Positions 7,537 through 17,215 of a stretch of 29,266 nucleotides of DNA are shown piece by piece. Under the pieces are notes generated by a model. That model had not been told where the DNA came from and searched no databases. It was given only the letters and a program-made list of their open reading frames with translations. Source of the DNA: CAYLLD01 sp964425135 (GTDB lineage: Bacteria > Pseudomonadota > Alphaproteobacteria > Rhodobacterales > Rhodobacteraceae). Each line of letters begins with the position of its first letter. Positions within the stretch are counted from its first letter, which is position 1. Where the stretch lies: the NCBI GenBank assembly GCA_964425135.1, contig CAYRKW010000041.1:1-29266 (forward strand), in the 5' to 3' direction. A program made the translations under genes and the position numbers.

Positions 7537-7679
7537 CGCTGCCACCTTATCGAGCAAGAATGTACAATTTACGACAGGAAAGAGACAACTGTGGCATCAA
7601 ATCGCAGTTACTGCCTTATTTTGCAACTCTAACGTGTAAAATGCTGATATTCCACGACACATTCCATCCCAGAATTGTC

Positions 7680-8567
7680 TCATAGCGCTGCCTGACGCAC
7701 AATTTTCGAAATATCGAGCAGCTGTTCGGTCAGCGGATTTGATTTTCGCCACACCATGCCCACCGTGCGCGTCGGCTGCGGGTCGGCAAAACGCGCGATG
7801 CTGACCTTGGCGGCGCGCGTCTCAACCGGTAGCGCCATTTCCGGCACCAGCGTCACGCCAATGCCGGCACCTACCATCTGCACGAGCGTTGCAAGCGAGC
7901 TGCCGTCCAGTCCTTCGCGCCGCCCGCCCGATTGCAGGGCGCAAAACGACAGCGCCTGATCGCGGAAACAATGCCCTTCCTCCAGCAACAACAATCGCAT
8001 CTTCGCCAAATCGGCGCGGCTCGGTGTTGGCACACCCGCGTCACTTGCATGACGCACCAGAACGAGCTTTTCCTCAAAGAGCGGCGTCTCTTTCAACACA
8101 GGCTCGGATAGGGGCAGCGCAACAATCGCCGCATCAAGAGAGCCATCGGTTAACTCTTTAATCAGCTTTGGCGTCACCGTCTCGCGGATATGGATATCGA
8201 GGTCGGAATACGCCGCCGAAAGCCGCCCGATCAGGGCAGGCAAGAGATAAGGCGCAATGGTCGGGATGACGCCAAGCCGCAAATGCCCCGTCAGTCCGGT
8301 TTGCGCCGCCCGCGCCAGATCACCCAGCCCATCGACGGACCGCAATATCCCCCGTACCTCACGCGCGAAACGATCACCAAATGCCGTGAGCGAAACCTGA
8401 CGCGGCCCCCGTTCAAAGAGCGGCGCACCCAATGCAAGTTCCAAATCCTTGATCTGCACCGAAAGCGCCGGTTGCGAAATCGCACAGATATCGGCGGCGC
8501 GACCGAAATGGCTTTGCTGGGCCAAAGCCTCGAAATATCTCAGTTGCTTGAGGGTGATGTTGTTCAT
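7680..8567 (-). CDS. oxyR: OxyR-type LysR regulator of peroxide response
   Basis: LysR-family transcription factor that senses hydrogen peroxide through a reversible disulfide. Residues 3-60 are the winged HTH (TLKQLRYFEALAQQSHFGRA, then AISQPALSVQIKDLE); residues about 92-290 form the effector domain. The redox pair is visible as EEGHCFRDQALSFC with Cys200 and Cys209, the counterparts of E. coli OxyR Cys199 and Cys208 with identical spacing. Its position divergent from katG supports the identity. The ATG at 8567 was chosen over a TTG 6 bp upstream because MNNITLKQLRYF is the usual start. The length, 295, is slightly below E. coli OxyR (305). It probably activates katG and may regulate itself. 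Confidence 0.95.
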   Translation of the reverse strand: MNNITLKQLRYFEALAQQSHFGRAADICAISQPALSVQIKDLELALGAPLFERGPRQVSLTAFGDRFAREVRGILRSVDGLGDLARAAQTGLTGHLRLGVIPTIAPYLLPALIGRLSAAYSDLDIHIRETVTPKLIKELTDGSLDAAIVALPLSEPVLKETPLFEEKLVLVRHASDAGVPTPSRADLAKMRLLLLEEGHCFRDQALSFCALQSGGRREGLDGSSLATLVQMVGAGIGVTLVPEMALPVETRAAKVSIARFADPQPTRTVGMVWRKSNPLTEQLLDISKIVRQAAL

Positions 8568-8712
8568 AATCAAAACCTATCGCAATCATAACAAAATGCA
8601 ACTTATAGTAATCGCAAAGACTTGATAGACTTGGGCAAATTCACCGCTTGCTGCCTCTCAGGAGTCGGCTCATTAATCTACACAACATCAACGAAAAATG
8701 GAGAGTTCGATC
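8568..8712. promoter_or_regulatory. oxyR-katG divergent control region
   Basis: About 145 bp between the two starts. It contains CTAT (8577-8580) and ATAG half-sites at 8605-8608 and 8625-8628, the half-site type bound by OxyR, although the 20-bp offset does not match the canonical 22-bp pattern. ATCGCAA occurs twice, 32 bp apart (8579-8585 and 8611-8617). OxyR binding here is inferred from gene arrangement plus these fragments. Confidence 0.45.
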
Positions 8713-10914
<2,202 letters not shown>

Positions 10915-10943
10915 ACGCGCTGCGTCGATATCGTATCAAATCG

Positions 10944-10970
10944 TGAGGCGCGCTGCGGGGCGCCTCATTT
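10944..10970 (+). terminator. katG terminator hairpin
   Basis: TGAGGCGC (10944-10951) pairs with GCGCCTCA (10960-10967) around an 8-nt loop, followed by TTTCATTT. It starts 30 bp after the katG stop. The T-rich tail is short but adequate. Confidence 0.75.
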
Positions 10971-11007
10971 CATTTGGTATTCGTTCAAGCCACGAAGGCT
11001 GTCGCTG

Positions 11008-11040
11008 CCCGCGACGGGGGAGTATTTTTGCAAATGCGAA
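11008..11040 (+). repeat. Hairpin + GAGTATTT element, copy 2
   Basis: A short CCCG-CGA-CGGG hairpin (11008-11018) runs into GAGTATTTTTGCAAATGCGAA (11020-11040, abbreviated match to the 47-66 copy). The AGTATTTTT stretch could act as a second T-run terminator behind katG. Its 3' end, GCGAAGGGG, also supplies the Shine-Dalgarno of the next gene. Confidence 0.5.
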
Positions 11041-11050
11041 GGGGATATTG

Positions 11051-11530
11051 ATGGCGCATGATCTGCCGCATATTTTGAACTGGCGACGTATTTCGCTGCT
11101 GCTGACCACGTCGGGCCAGCCCAGCGAGGCGGAACTGGCGCAGGTTGCCGCGCTTGGGGTTGCAACGGTGATCAATCTTGGCCCCCATGACAACAAAGGC
11201 GCGCTGGATGATGAGGCCGGAACGCTTGCTGCGCTTGGGATGGGTTATGTTTACATTCCCGTGGATTTTGAGGCCCCGACGCAGGATGATTTTGAGCGGT
11301 TTTGTGAGGCTGTGGCCCGAAGTTCTGCGCAAATGGTGCATGTGCATTGTATCTATAATGCTCGCGTGTCTGCATTCTTTTACCGCCACGCCTGCGAGGG
11401 GCATGGCGACAAGGACGCTGCTTTTGCGCGAATGGACAGCATCTGGCGACCAGGCGGGGTTTGGGCGCGGTTCATCGGTGAAGAGCGCTGTATCGATGAC
11501 CCGCATCTCTATGCGGGCGAGGATTATTGA
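11051..11530 (+). CDS. DUF442-like cysteine phosphatase family protein
   Basis: A 159-residue soluble protein. The N-terminal SGQPSEAELAQVAALGVATVINLG pattern (about 21-43, abbreviated) is typical of the DUF442/dual-specificity-phosphatase-like family (relatives of the beta-lactamase-hydrolase-like N-domain). The candidate P-loop is HCIYNARVSAF: nucleophile Cys100 and Arg105, that is CX4R rather than the canonical CX5R. Asp72 in PVDFEAP is a possible general acid. Start ATG 11051 has AAGGGG 7 nt upstream; earlier in-frame starts would run through the katG terminator and were rejected. It converges on the last gene of the sugar operon with only 4 bp between stops. The substrate is unknown, and loss of one loop residue may mean altered or no phosphatase activity. 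Confidence 0.85.
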   Translation: MAHDLPHILNWRRISLLLTTSGQPSEAELAQVAALGVATVINLGPHDNKGALDDEAGTLAALGMGYVYIPVDFEAPTQDDFERFCEAVARSSAQMVHVHCIYNARVSAFFYRHACEGHGDKDAAFARMDSIWRPGGVWARFIGEERCIDDPHLYAGEDY

Positions 11531-11534
11531 GGCA

Positions 11535-12680
11535 TCAAAGCCCCGTCCATTTTCCATCCGCGTTTGAGGACGCAATGGCTGCTGCGATGAAGCGCATGCC
11601 TTCGACGCCGTCGGTGACGGTGGGGAAGTAGACGCCATCCGGGGTCGTCAGTTTGCCGTCCCGGCTGGCGCGGATGGCGGCGGCGGCTTCGGTGTAGATA
11701 TTGGCAAAGCCTTCGAGATAGCCTTCGGGATGGCCACCTGGGGTGCGGGTCATGCGCTCGGCCTCGGAGCCTGCGCCAGGGCCGCCGCGGCAGATCATGC
11801 GTTTGGGCGCGCCAAGCGGGGTGAACCAGAGCGTGTTCGGCTCTTCCTGGCTCCATTCCAGCCCGCCTTTGGTGCCATAGACGCGCAAACGCAGGGCGTT
11901 GAGATTACCGGGCGCAACCTGGCTGGCCCAAAGCATACCGCGTGCGCCGCCCTGAAAACGCAGCATGATATTGACGTTGTCATCCAAAGAGCGGCCTTCG
12001 ACCATGGTTGCGAGATCCGCCGACAGCGTATCCAGCTCCAGCCCCGTTACGAACCGCGCAATGTGATAGGCATGGGTGCCGATATCGCCGATGCAGCCGC
12101 CCGCCCCCGAGCGCTCAGGATCCGTGCGCCAGGACGCTTGTTTCTGGCCGGTATCTTCGAGCGCATCCGAGAGCCAATCCTGCGGATATTCGACCTGCAC
12201 GACGCGGATATCGCCCAATTCGCCTTCCGCCACCATTTGCCGTGCGTGGCGGGTCATGGGGTAGCCCGAATAGTTATGGGTGAGGATGAAGTGCTTGCCC
12301 GAAGCGTTCGCGATTTTCTCCAGCGCTTCGGCGTCTTCGAGTTTATGGGTGAGCGGCTTGTCACAGATGACATGGATGCCAGCTTCCAGAAAGGCTTTGG
12401 CCGGTTCAAAATGCATGTGATTGGGGGTGACGATGGCCACGGCCTCGATCCCGTCATCGCGTGCGGCTTCACCTGCGGCCATGGCGGCGTAATCGTCGTA
12501 GGAGCGGTCGGCTGCAATGCCAATCTCAGCGGCGGAGGCATGGGCGCGGGCGGGTTCGGAGCTGAGTGCCCCTGCCACCAAGTCGTAATGATCGTCGATG
12601 CGTGCAGCGATGCGGTGGACCGCGCCGATAAATGCGCCTTGACCGCCGCCGACCATGCCCAATCTGATCCGGTCACTCAT
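11535..12680 (-). CDS. Gfo/Idh/MocA family oxidoreductase (copy 1)
   Basis: NAD(P)-dependent sugar or polyol dehydrogenase of 381 residues. The Rossmann domain (1-125) has the nucleotide loop GGGQGAFIG (11-19) and the CDKPLT motif with the catalytic Lys108. The C-terminal domain carries the standard Asp-x3-His catalytic pair, D199 and H203, in IGDIGTHAYHI. It lies 3 bp downstream of the isomerase-like gene and is the last gene of the operon. Substrate candidates are the sugars released by the neighbouring GH43 enzyme or a keto-sugar intermediate. No signal peptide is visible, so it acts in the cytosol. Confidence 0.92.
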   Translation of the reverse strand: MSDRIRLGMVGGGQGAFIGAVHRIAARIDDHYDLVAGALSSEPARAHASAAEIGIAADRSYDDYAAMAAGEAARDDGIEAVAIVTPNHMHFEPAKAFLEAGIHVICDKPLTHKLEDAEALEKIANASGKHFILTHNYSGYPMTRHARQMVAEGELGDIRVVQVEYPQDWLSDALEDTGQKQASWRTDPERSGAGGCIGDIGTHAYHIARFVTGLELDTLSADLATMVEGRSLDDNVNIMLRFQGGARGMLWASQVAPGNLNALRLRVYGTKGGLEWSQEEPNTLWFTPLGAPKRMICRGGPGAGSEAERMTRTPGGHPEGYLEGFANIYTEAAAAIRASRDGKLTTPDGVYFPTVTDGVEGMRFIAAAIASSNADGKWTGL

Positions 12681-12683
12681 GGC

Positions 12684-13739
12684 TTATATCCCCATCATCT
12701 TGCGCAAAGCGCTCGTGTCGGTTTCACCGCCTGCAAAATCGTCGAAGGCTTTGTCGGTCACCTCTATAATATGGCGATCGATGAAGGGCGCGCCTTCGGC
12801 GGCACCTTGTTCTGGGGATTTGAGGCAGCATTCCCATTCCAGCACCGCCCAACTGTCATAGCCGTGGGTTGCGAGCCGTGAGAAAATGCCCGCGAAATCC
12901 ACCTGCCCATCACCGAGCGAGCGGAAACGGCCTGCGCGTTGCGTCCAGGGTTGGTAGCCCGAATAGACGCCTTGGCGCCCGTCAGGATTAAATTCGGCAT
13001 CCTTGACGTGATAGGCTGAGATGCGCTCGTGGTAGATATCAATGAAGGCGAGATAGTCGAGCTGTTGCAGGAGGAAATGCGAAGGATCGTAGTTGATCGT
13101 CGCGCGTTTGTGCCCGCCGACAGCGTCCAGAAACATCTCGAAGGTCGCGCCGTCAAAGACGTCTTCGCCGGGGTGGATTTCGTAGCCGACATCGCAGCCT
13201 GCATCCTCATAGGCGTTCAGGATCGGGGTCCAGCGACGGCCCAGTTCTGCGAAGGCCTCTTCGATCAGACCCTCGGGGCGCTGCGGCCATGGGTAGAGAT
13301 AGGGAAAGGCGAGCGAGCCGGTGAAGGAGACAGAGGCGGTCAGGCCGAGGCGCTTGGACGCTTTGGCCGCTTTCATCATCTGATCAACCGCCCAATCCTG
13401 CCGCGCCTTGGGATTGCCATGAACACTTTCTGGCGCAAACGCATCGAACTGTGCGTCATAGGCGGGGTTTACGGCGACAAGCTGGCCTTGCAAATGGGTC
13501 GATAGCTCGGTGATTTCAACGCCCGCATCGGCACAAATGCCCTTGACCTCATCGCAATACGCATCGCTCTCGGCGGCCTTGTCCAAATCGAACATACGCG
13601 GATCAAAGGTCGGGATTTGCACGCCTTTATAGCCCAGACCCGCCACCCATTTGGTGATGTTTTCCAGCGAGTTATACGGCGCGTCATCGCCGGCAAATTG
13701 TGCTAGAAATATCGCTGGTCCTTTGATCTGTCCTGCCAT
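12684..13739 (-). CDS. Sugar phosphate isomerase/epimerase-like TIM barrel (copy 1)
   Basis: A 351-residue member of the xylose-isomerase-like/AP-endonuclease-2 TIM-barrel superfamily. Metal-ligand motifs are visible as YEIHPGED (Glu187), NYDPSHF (Asp218, His221), AYHVKDAEF (His244) and a late LEWECC Glu. This set fits divalent-metal isomerases, epimerases and keto-sugar hydrolase/lyase relatives. The ATG at 13739 has AAGGAGTGAG upstream and begins MAGQIKGPAIFLAQF; an open frame further upstream overlaps the preceding gene and was rejected. It is coupled to the following dehydrogenase by a 3-bp gap, so the two probably act in sequence. It is longer than copy 2 by about 100 residues. Confidence 0.9.
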   Translation of the reverse strand: MAGQIKGPAIFLAQFAGDDAPYNSLENITKWVAGLGYKGVQIPTFDPRMFDLDKAAESDAYCDEVKGICADAGVEITELSTHLQGQLVAVNPAYDAQFDAFAPESVHGNPKARQDWAVDQMMKAAKASKRLGLTASVSFTGSLAFPYLYPWPQRPEGLIEEAFAELGRRWTPILNAYEDAGCDVGYEIHPGEDVFDGATFEMFLDAVGGHKRATINYDPSHFLLQQLDYLAFIDIYHERISAYHVKDAEFNPDGRQGVYSGYQPWTQRAGRFRSLGDGQVDFAGIFSRLATHGYDSWAVLEWECCLKSPEQGAAEGAPFIDRHIIEVTDKAFDDFAGGETDTSALRKMMGI

Positions 13740-13753
13740 GATCTCACTCCTTA

Positions 13754-14578
13754 TCAATCTTGCGGCGCATAGCGCATGAACGCAAAATGCCTTCCGTCGG
13801 GCGACCAGCACGGTACGTTAATCGTCCCCTGACCGCCGAATAAATCCATCAGTTTTCTGTGCCCACCGCCCGATGCACGCATCAGCCAGAGCGAGACATC
13901 GCGGTCCCGCGGATGCTGCGCTGTGTTCGGCGCGTAGTTGAGGTAGAGCACATGAGCGCCCGTAGGATCGGGATGCGGGAACCAGCTTGTCCAGTCATCC
14001 TGCGTCATCATCTCCAGATCGCGACCATCGGGGCGGATGCGCCATATCTGCGATGCGCCGCTGCGATCCGAGTTGAACCAGATCCATGCGCCATCAGGAC
14101 TGTAATCCGGGCCGTCATTATGGCCGCCGCTGGTCAGCAGGGTTTCGGTTCGGGCGGCGATATCCATTGTGTATAGATTATACGCCCCATCGCGCCGCCC
14201 GACATAGGCGAGCGTTTTCCCGTCAGGCGACCAGCCGTGCCAGTAGGAAGGCACGGTGTCTGTTATCCGCTCAGGTGTGCCGCCTGCAACGGGCAAGGTG
14301 TAAATGCAACTCTCGCCCGTCTCGGTCTTGTCACTCAACACAATCTCAGACCCGTCAGGACTGATCCCGTGGTCATTATTGCAGGCCGTCGCCAGCCCCG
14401 TATCGATCATCTCCAACGCAGGCGCGTCCAGCGGCACGCGGTAAAGCCGACCCTCGCCATTGACCAAGAGCCACCTTCCGTCAGGCGACCAATTCGGCGC
14501 TTCGATCAGCATCTCAGATTGCAGCACAACTGAACACTCAGCGGAAGCCAGATCATATATCTCCAACGAACTACGCAT
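13754..14578 (-). CDS. Cytosolic TolB/WD40-like beta-propeller protein
   Basis: A 274-residue protein made of about six blades marked by (W/Y/I)SPDG motifs: WSPDGRWLLV, ISPDGSEIVL, WSPDGKTLAYVG, YSPDGAWIWFNSDRSG, a degenerate HPDPTGAHVLYL and WSPDGRHFAFMRY. This is the TolB PD40-type propeller. Unlike true TolB it has no signal peptide and no N-terminal TolB domain, so it should be cytosolic. The ATG at 14578 overlaps the end of the GH43 gene by 8 bp, indicating translational coupling. It could bind or modify a sugar product (some lyases and cyclases use this fold) or act as a scaffold; the function is not known. Upstream frame extension was rejected because it runs inside GH43. Confidence 0.85.
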   Translation of the reverse strand: MRSSLEIYDLASAECSVVLQSEMLIEAPNWSPDGRWLLVNGEGRLYRVPLDAPALEMIDTGLATACNNDHGISPDGSEIVLSDKTETGESCIYTLPVAGGTPERITDTVPSYWHGWSPDGKTLAYVGRRDGAYNLYTMDIAARTETLLTSGGHNDGPDYSPDGAWIWFNSDRSGASQIWRIRPDGRDLEMMTQDDWTSWFPHPDPTGAHVLYLNYAPNTAQHPRDRDVSLWLMRASGGGHRKLMDLFGGQGTINVPCWSPDGRHFAFMRYAPQD

Positions 14579-16169
14579 GTTCAGGCACATACTCAAAGCG
14601 CGTGAATTCCGCCGGCGTGCCCATGCCCGACGTATCAAACGCCACCATCCCGACAAAGGCCCCCGTAAACGACGCATGCTCGCCCTGCCCGGCCTCATCC
14701 GATACAATCGTCGCATCCAAAACCGGCCCAACAGCGCACCAGTCGCCACCCTGCCGCCAGTAAAACTGCATCTCCTTGTGATCGACCACGACGCGCACCT
14801 CGACCGCACCATCGTCCACCGGAACAGCCGCATCCAAGTGATACGTCAGCGCCGTCTCGGGATAATCTCCCAGGCAAGACACCAACGACAAAACGCGCCC
14901 CAAGTTTGCATCATGCGTCACCAAAAGCGCATGGAACTTGTGCCGATTGTAATACGCCGTCAGCCCCGCCGCCGCTTGATAGGTGCGTGGCGCAAACCGC
15001 GCCAGTTCAGCAGACGCCTCATAGGTAAAATGCTCCTGCCGACGCGCCACCAACGCCTGCTCAAACCAACTCCCGATGCTCTCCCGCCCAATCAGGCGAA
15101 GCGCCTCTCCCGTCAGCTCAAAAATTCGCTCCGGATGGGGTGTGCGCAACCACTGAAACTCCGGCGGCAACTCTGCCCCATCAAACTTCCGGCGCACCGC
15201 CGCAGGCGCACGCGGCGCAACATCCACAGACGATGGCACATCCAACCGCGCCAAAACTCCGTCCGTCCCCTTCAGATACAGCCAGTCATCCGCGCGCCAT
15301 TCGCACAATTCCAACCCGCTCTCGCGCCCTAACGGACAAAACCCATCCAAAGGCCGCCCGCACAGGAATGTGTGGTAAATCTCACCTTCCGGCGTCTCCA
15401 CATACTGCCCATGCCCCGTGCGCTGCAAGGGTGCCTCCGGCGCATCTTTCGACGTGATCAGATGCGGCCCCGGATGCAGCTCATACGGCCCCCAAAGATC
15501 ACGCGAGCGTGCCATCGTCACCGCATGGCGATAGCCCGTTCCGCCCTCTGCCACGGTCAGGTAATAATACCCGCCCCGCTTGAACAGATGCGGCCCCTCG
15601 GTCAGCCCCAGATCAGAGCCATGACTGATCACCTTCACAGGCCCGAACAGCCCCCGCTCCGGCGACCATTCTTGCAGCAAGATGCCATCGAAACTGTCAT
15701 GTTCTGGATTGCCACCCGTGCCGGAGCCGCGATGGTTCCATTGCAAATTCACCACATATTTGCGCCCGTCTTCATCATGGAAGAGCGACGGATCAAAGCC
15801 CGATGAATTGACAAAATAGGGGTCCGACCACGCTCCATCAATTGTCTCGCAGGTGACAATGTAATTATGCCCGTCCTTGAACGCGCCGTTATTGCGCTTC
15901 ATGTCGGTGTAGACCAGCCAGAATTGCCCGTCCGCATGGCTCAGACACGGTGCCCAGATACCACCGCTATCAGGATTGCCGCGCATATCCAGTTGGCTCG
16001 CCCTGTTCAAAGGCCGCGCCACCAAATCCCAGTTCACCAGATCACGGCTATGATGGATTTGCACGCCCGGATACCACTCGAAGGTCGATGTCGCGATGTA
16101 GTAATCCGCCCCGACCCGGCAGATTGAGGGATCAGGATTGAACCCGGGCAGGATCGGGTTGCGGATCAT
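14571..16169 (-). CDS. Glycoside hydrolase family 43 beta-xylosidase/arabinofuranosidase
   Basis: Inverting glycosidase of 532 residues that removes terminal xylose or arabinofuranose from short oligosaccharides. The five-bladed catalytic propeller (about 1-310) shows the three acidic residues: Asp13 in FNPDPSI (base), Asp126 in SSGFDPSLFHD (pKa modulator) and Glu191 in GLTEGPHLF (acid). A C-terminal beta-sandwich (about 325-532, ending FTRFEYVPEHA) matches the concanavalin-like domain of two-domain beta-xylosidases. The start MIRNPILPGFNPDPS is the family start; no signal peptide is present, so it works on imported oligosaccharides. It overlaps the aldo/keto reductase stop by 4 bp and the propeller gene by 8 bp. 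Xylose versus arabinose specificity cannot be settled. Confidence 0.95.
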   Translation of the reverse strand: MIRNPILPGFNPDPSICRVGADYYIATSTFEWYPGVQIHHSRDLVNWDLVARPLNRASQLDMRGNPDSGGIWAPCLSHADGQFWLVYTDMKRNNGAFKDGHNYIVTCETIDGAWSDPYFVNSSGFDPSLFHDEDGRKYVVNLQWNHRGSGTGGNPEHDSFDGILLQEWSPERGLFGPVKVISHGSDLGLTEGPHLFKRGGYYYLTVAEGGTGYRHAVTMARSRDLWGPYELHPGPHLITSKDAPEAPLQRTGHGQYVETPEGEIYHTFLCGRPLDGFCPLGRESGLELCEWRADDWLYLKGTDGVLARLDVPSSVDVAPRAPAAVRRKFDGAELPPEFQWLRTPHPERIFELTGEALRLIGRESIGSWFEQALVARRQEHFTYEASAELARFAPRTYQAAAGLTAYYNRHKFHALLVTHDANLGRVLSLVSCLGDYPETALTYHLDAAVPVDDGAVEVRVVVDHKEMQFYWRQGGDWCAVGPVLDATIVSDEAGQGEHASFTGAFVGMVAFDTSGMGTPAEFTRFEYVPEHA

Positions 16170-17215
16170 CGGCTTGCAGCGCCTCGTTTGCTCCCTGACG
16201 ACAGCGCCCAAAGGTTGATGTTTTCCTCATCCGCATAGGTGTCGATTTCCTTGAGTTCCGCATCCGTGAACTCCAGATTGGCCACAGCACCGGCACAATC
16301 TACGACCTGCTCAGGCTTTGACGCCCCAATCAGCGCTGTGGTGATCTTCTCGCCGCGCAAAACCCACGCAATCGCCATCTGCGCCAGCGTCTGCCCGCGC
16401 GCGCTTGCGATATCATTGAGCTTATTGATATTGGCAATCGCCCTGTCGCTCAAAAACTCCGGCTTGAGCGATTTGCCCTGCGACGCACGACTGCCATCCG
16501 GCACACCCTTGAGGTATTTGCCCGTGAGCATCCCCTGCGCCAGCGGCGTGAACGCAATCGAGCCAACGCCCAGATCGGCCAGCGTCTCTTTCAGCCCATC
16601 CCGCTCGACCCAGCGGTTGAGCATGTTGTAGCTTGGCTGGTGGATCAGGCAGGGCGTGCCCAGATCCTTCAGGATCGCTACAGCTTCCCGCGTCTTTTCC
16701 GAATTATAGGACGAAATCCCCGCATAAAGCGCACGACCAGAGCGCACGATATAATCGAGCGCGCCCATCGTTTCTTCCAGCGGCGTGTCCGGATCAAACC
16801 GGTGCGAGTAGAAAATATCGACGTAATCCAGCCCCATCCGCTTGAGCGACTGATCGCAGGACGACACCAGATATTTGCGACTGCCCATCTGCCCATATGG
16901 CCCGTCCCACATCTTGTACCCAGCCTTGGACGAGATGATCAGCTCATCGCGAAATCCCGCAAAATCCGTGCGCAATATTTCCCCGAACGCCTCTTCCGCG
17001 CTGCCCGGCGGCGGTCCGTAATTATTGGCGAGATCGAAATGGGTGATGCCGTGATCGAAGGCAGTGCTGCAGATCGCGCGCTTGGTGTCGTGATTGCTGT
17101 CGCCGCCGAAATTGTGCCACAGACCCAGCGAAATCGCCGGCAGTTGCACACCGCTTTTCCCGCAGCGGCGATAGACCATCTTCTCATAACGATCTTCCGC
17201 TGGCTGATAACTCAT
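16166..17215 (-). CDS. Aldo/keto reductase, glyceraldehyde-3-phosphate reductase-like
   Basis: NADPH-dependent aldehyde/ketone reductase of 349 residues in the AKR (Kv-beta/YghZ) group. The catalytic tetrad is visible: Asp61 and Tyr66 in FDLANNYGPPPGSAEE, Lys97 in ISSKAGYKMWDGPYG, His138 in YSHRFDPDTP. The N-terminal YRRCGKSGVQLPAISLGLWHN and the loop MWDGPYGQMGSRKYL are very like L-glyceraldehyde-3-phosphate reductase. The start overlaps the preceding Gfo/Idh/MocA stop by 4 bp (ATGA) and its own stop overlaps the GH43 start, so this is a tight operon. The in vivo substrate could be a sugar aldehyde or keto-sugar rather than L-glyceraldehyde phosphate. Confidence 0.92.
   Translation of the reverse strand: MSYQPAEDRYEKMVYRRCGKSGVQLPAISLGLWHNFGGDSNHDTKRAICSTAFDHGITHFDLANNYGPPPGSAEEAFGEILRTDFAGFRDELIISSKAGYKMWDGPYGQMGSRKYLVSSCDQSLKRMGLDYVDIFYSHRFDPDTPLEETMGALDYIVRSGRALYAGISSYNSEKTREAVAILKDLGTPCLIHQPSYNMLNRWVERDGLKETLADLGVGSIAFTPLAQGMLTGKYLKGVPDGSRASQGKSLKPEFLSDRAIANINKLNDIASARGQTLAQMAIAWVLRGEKITTALIGASKPEQVVDCAGAVANLEFTDAELKEIDTYADEENINLWALSSGSKRGAASR

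Noticed and set aside
8605..8628. A canonical OxyR tetramer site
   Set aside because: ATAG half-sites are present but the 20-bp offset and missing partner CTAT elements do not fit the established pattern, so it is recorded only as part of the control region.
8698..8712. Upstream ATG start for katG
   Set aside because: The ATG at 8713 has a well-placed GGAGAG and gives the usual N-terminus; the extra five residues would place the Shine-Dalgarno inside the gene.
11730..12881. A 383-codon plus-strand frame antisense to the dehydrogenase and isomerase genes
   Set aside because: Composition follows the complementary strand of real genes; no domain, start signal or neighbour supports it.
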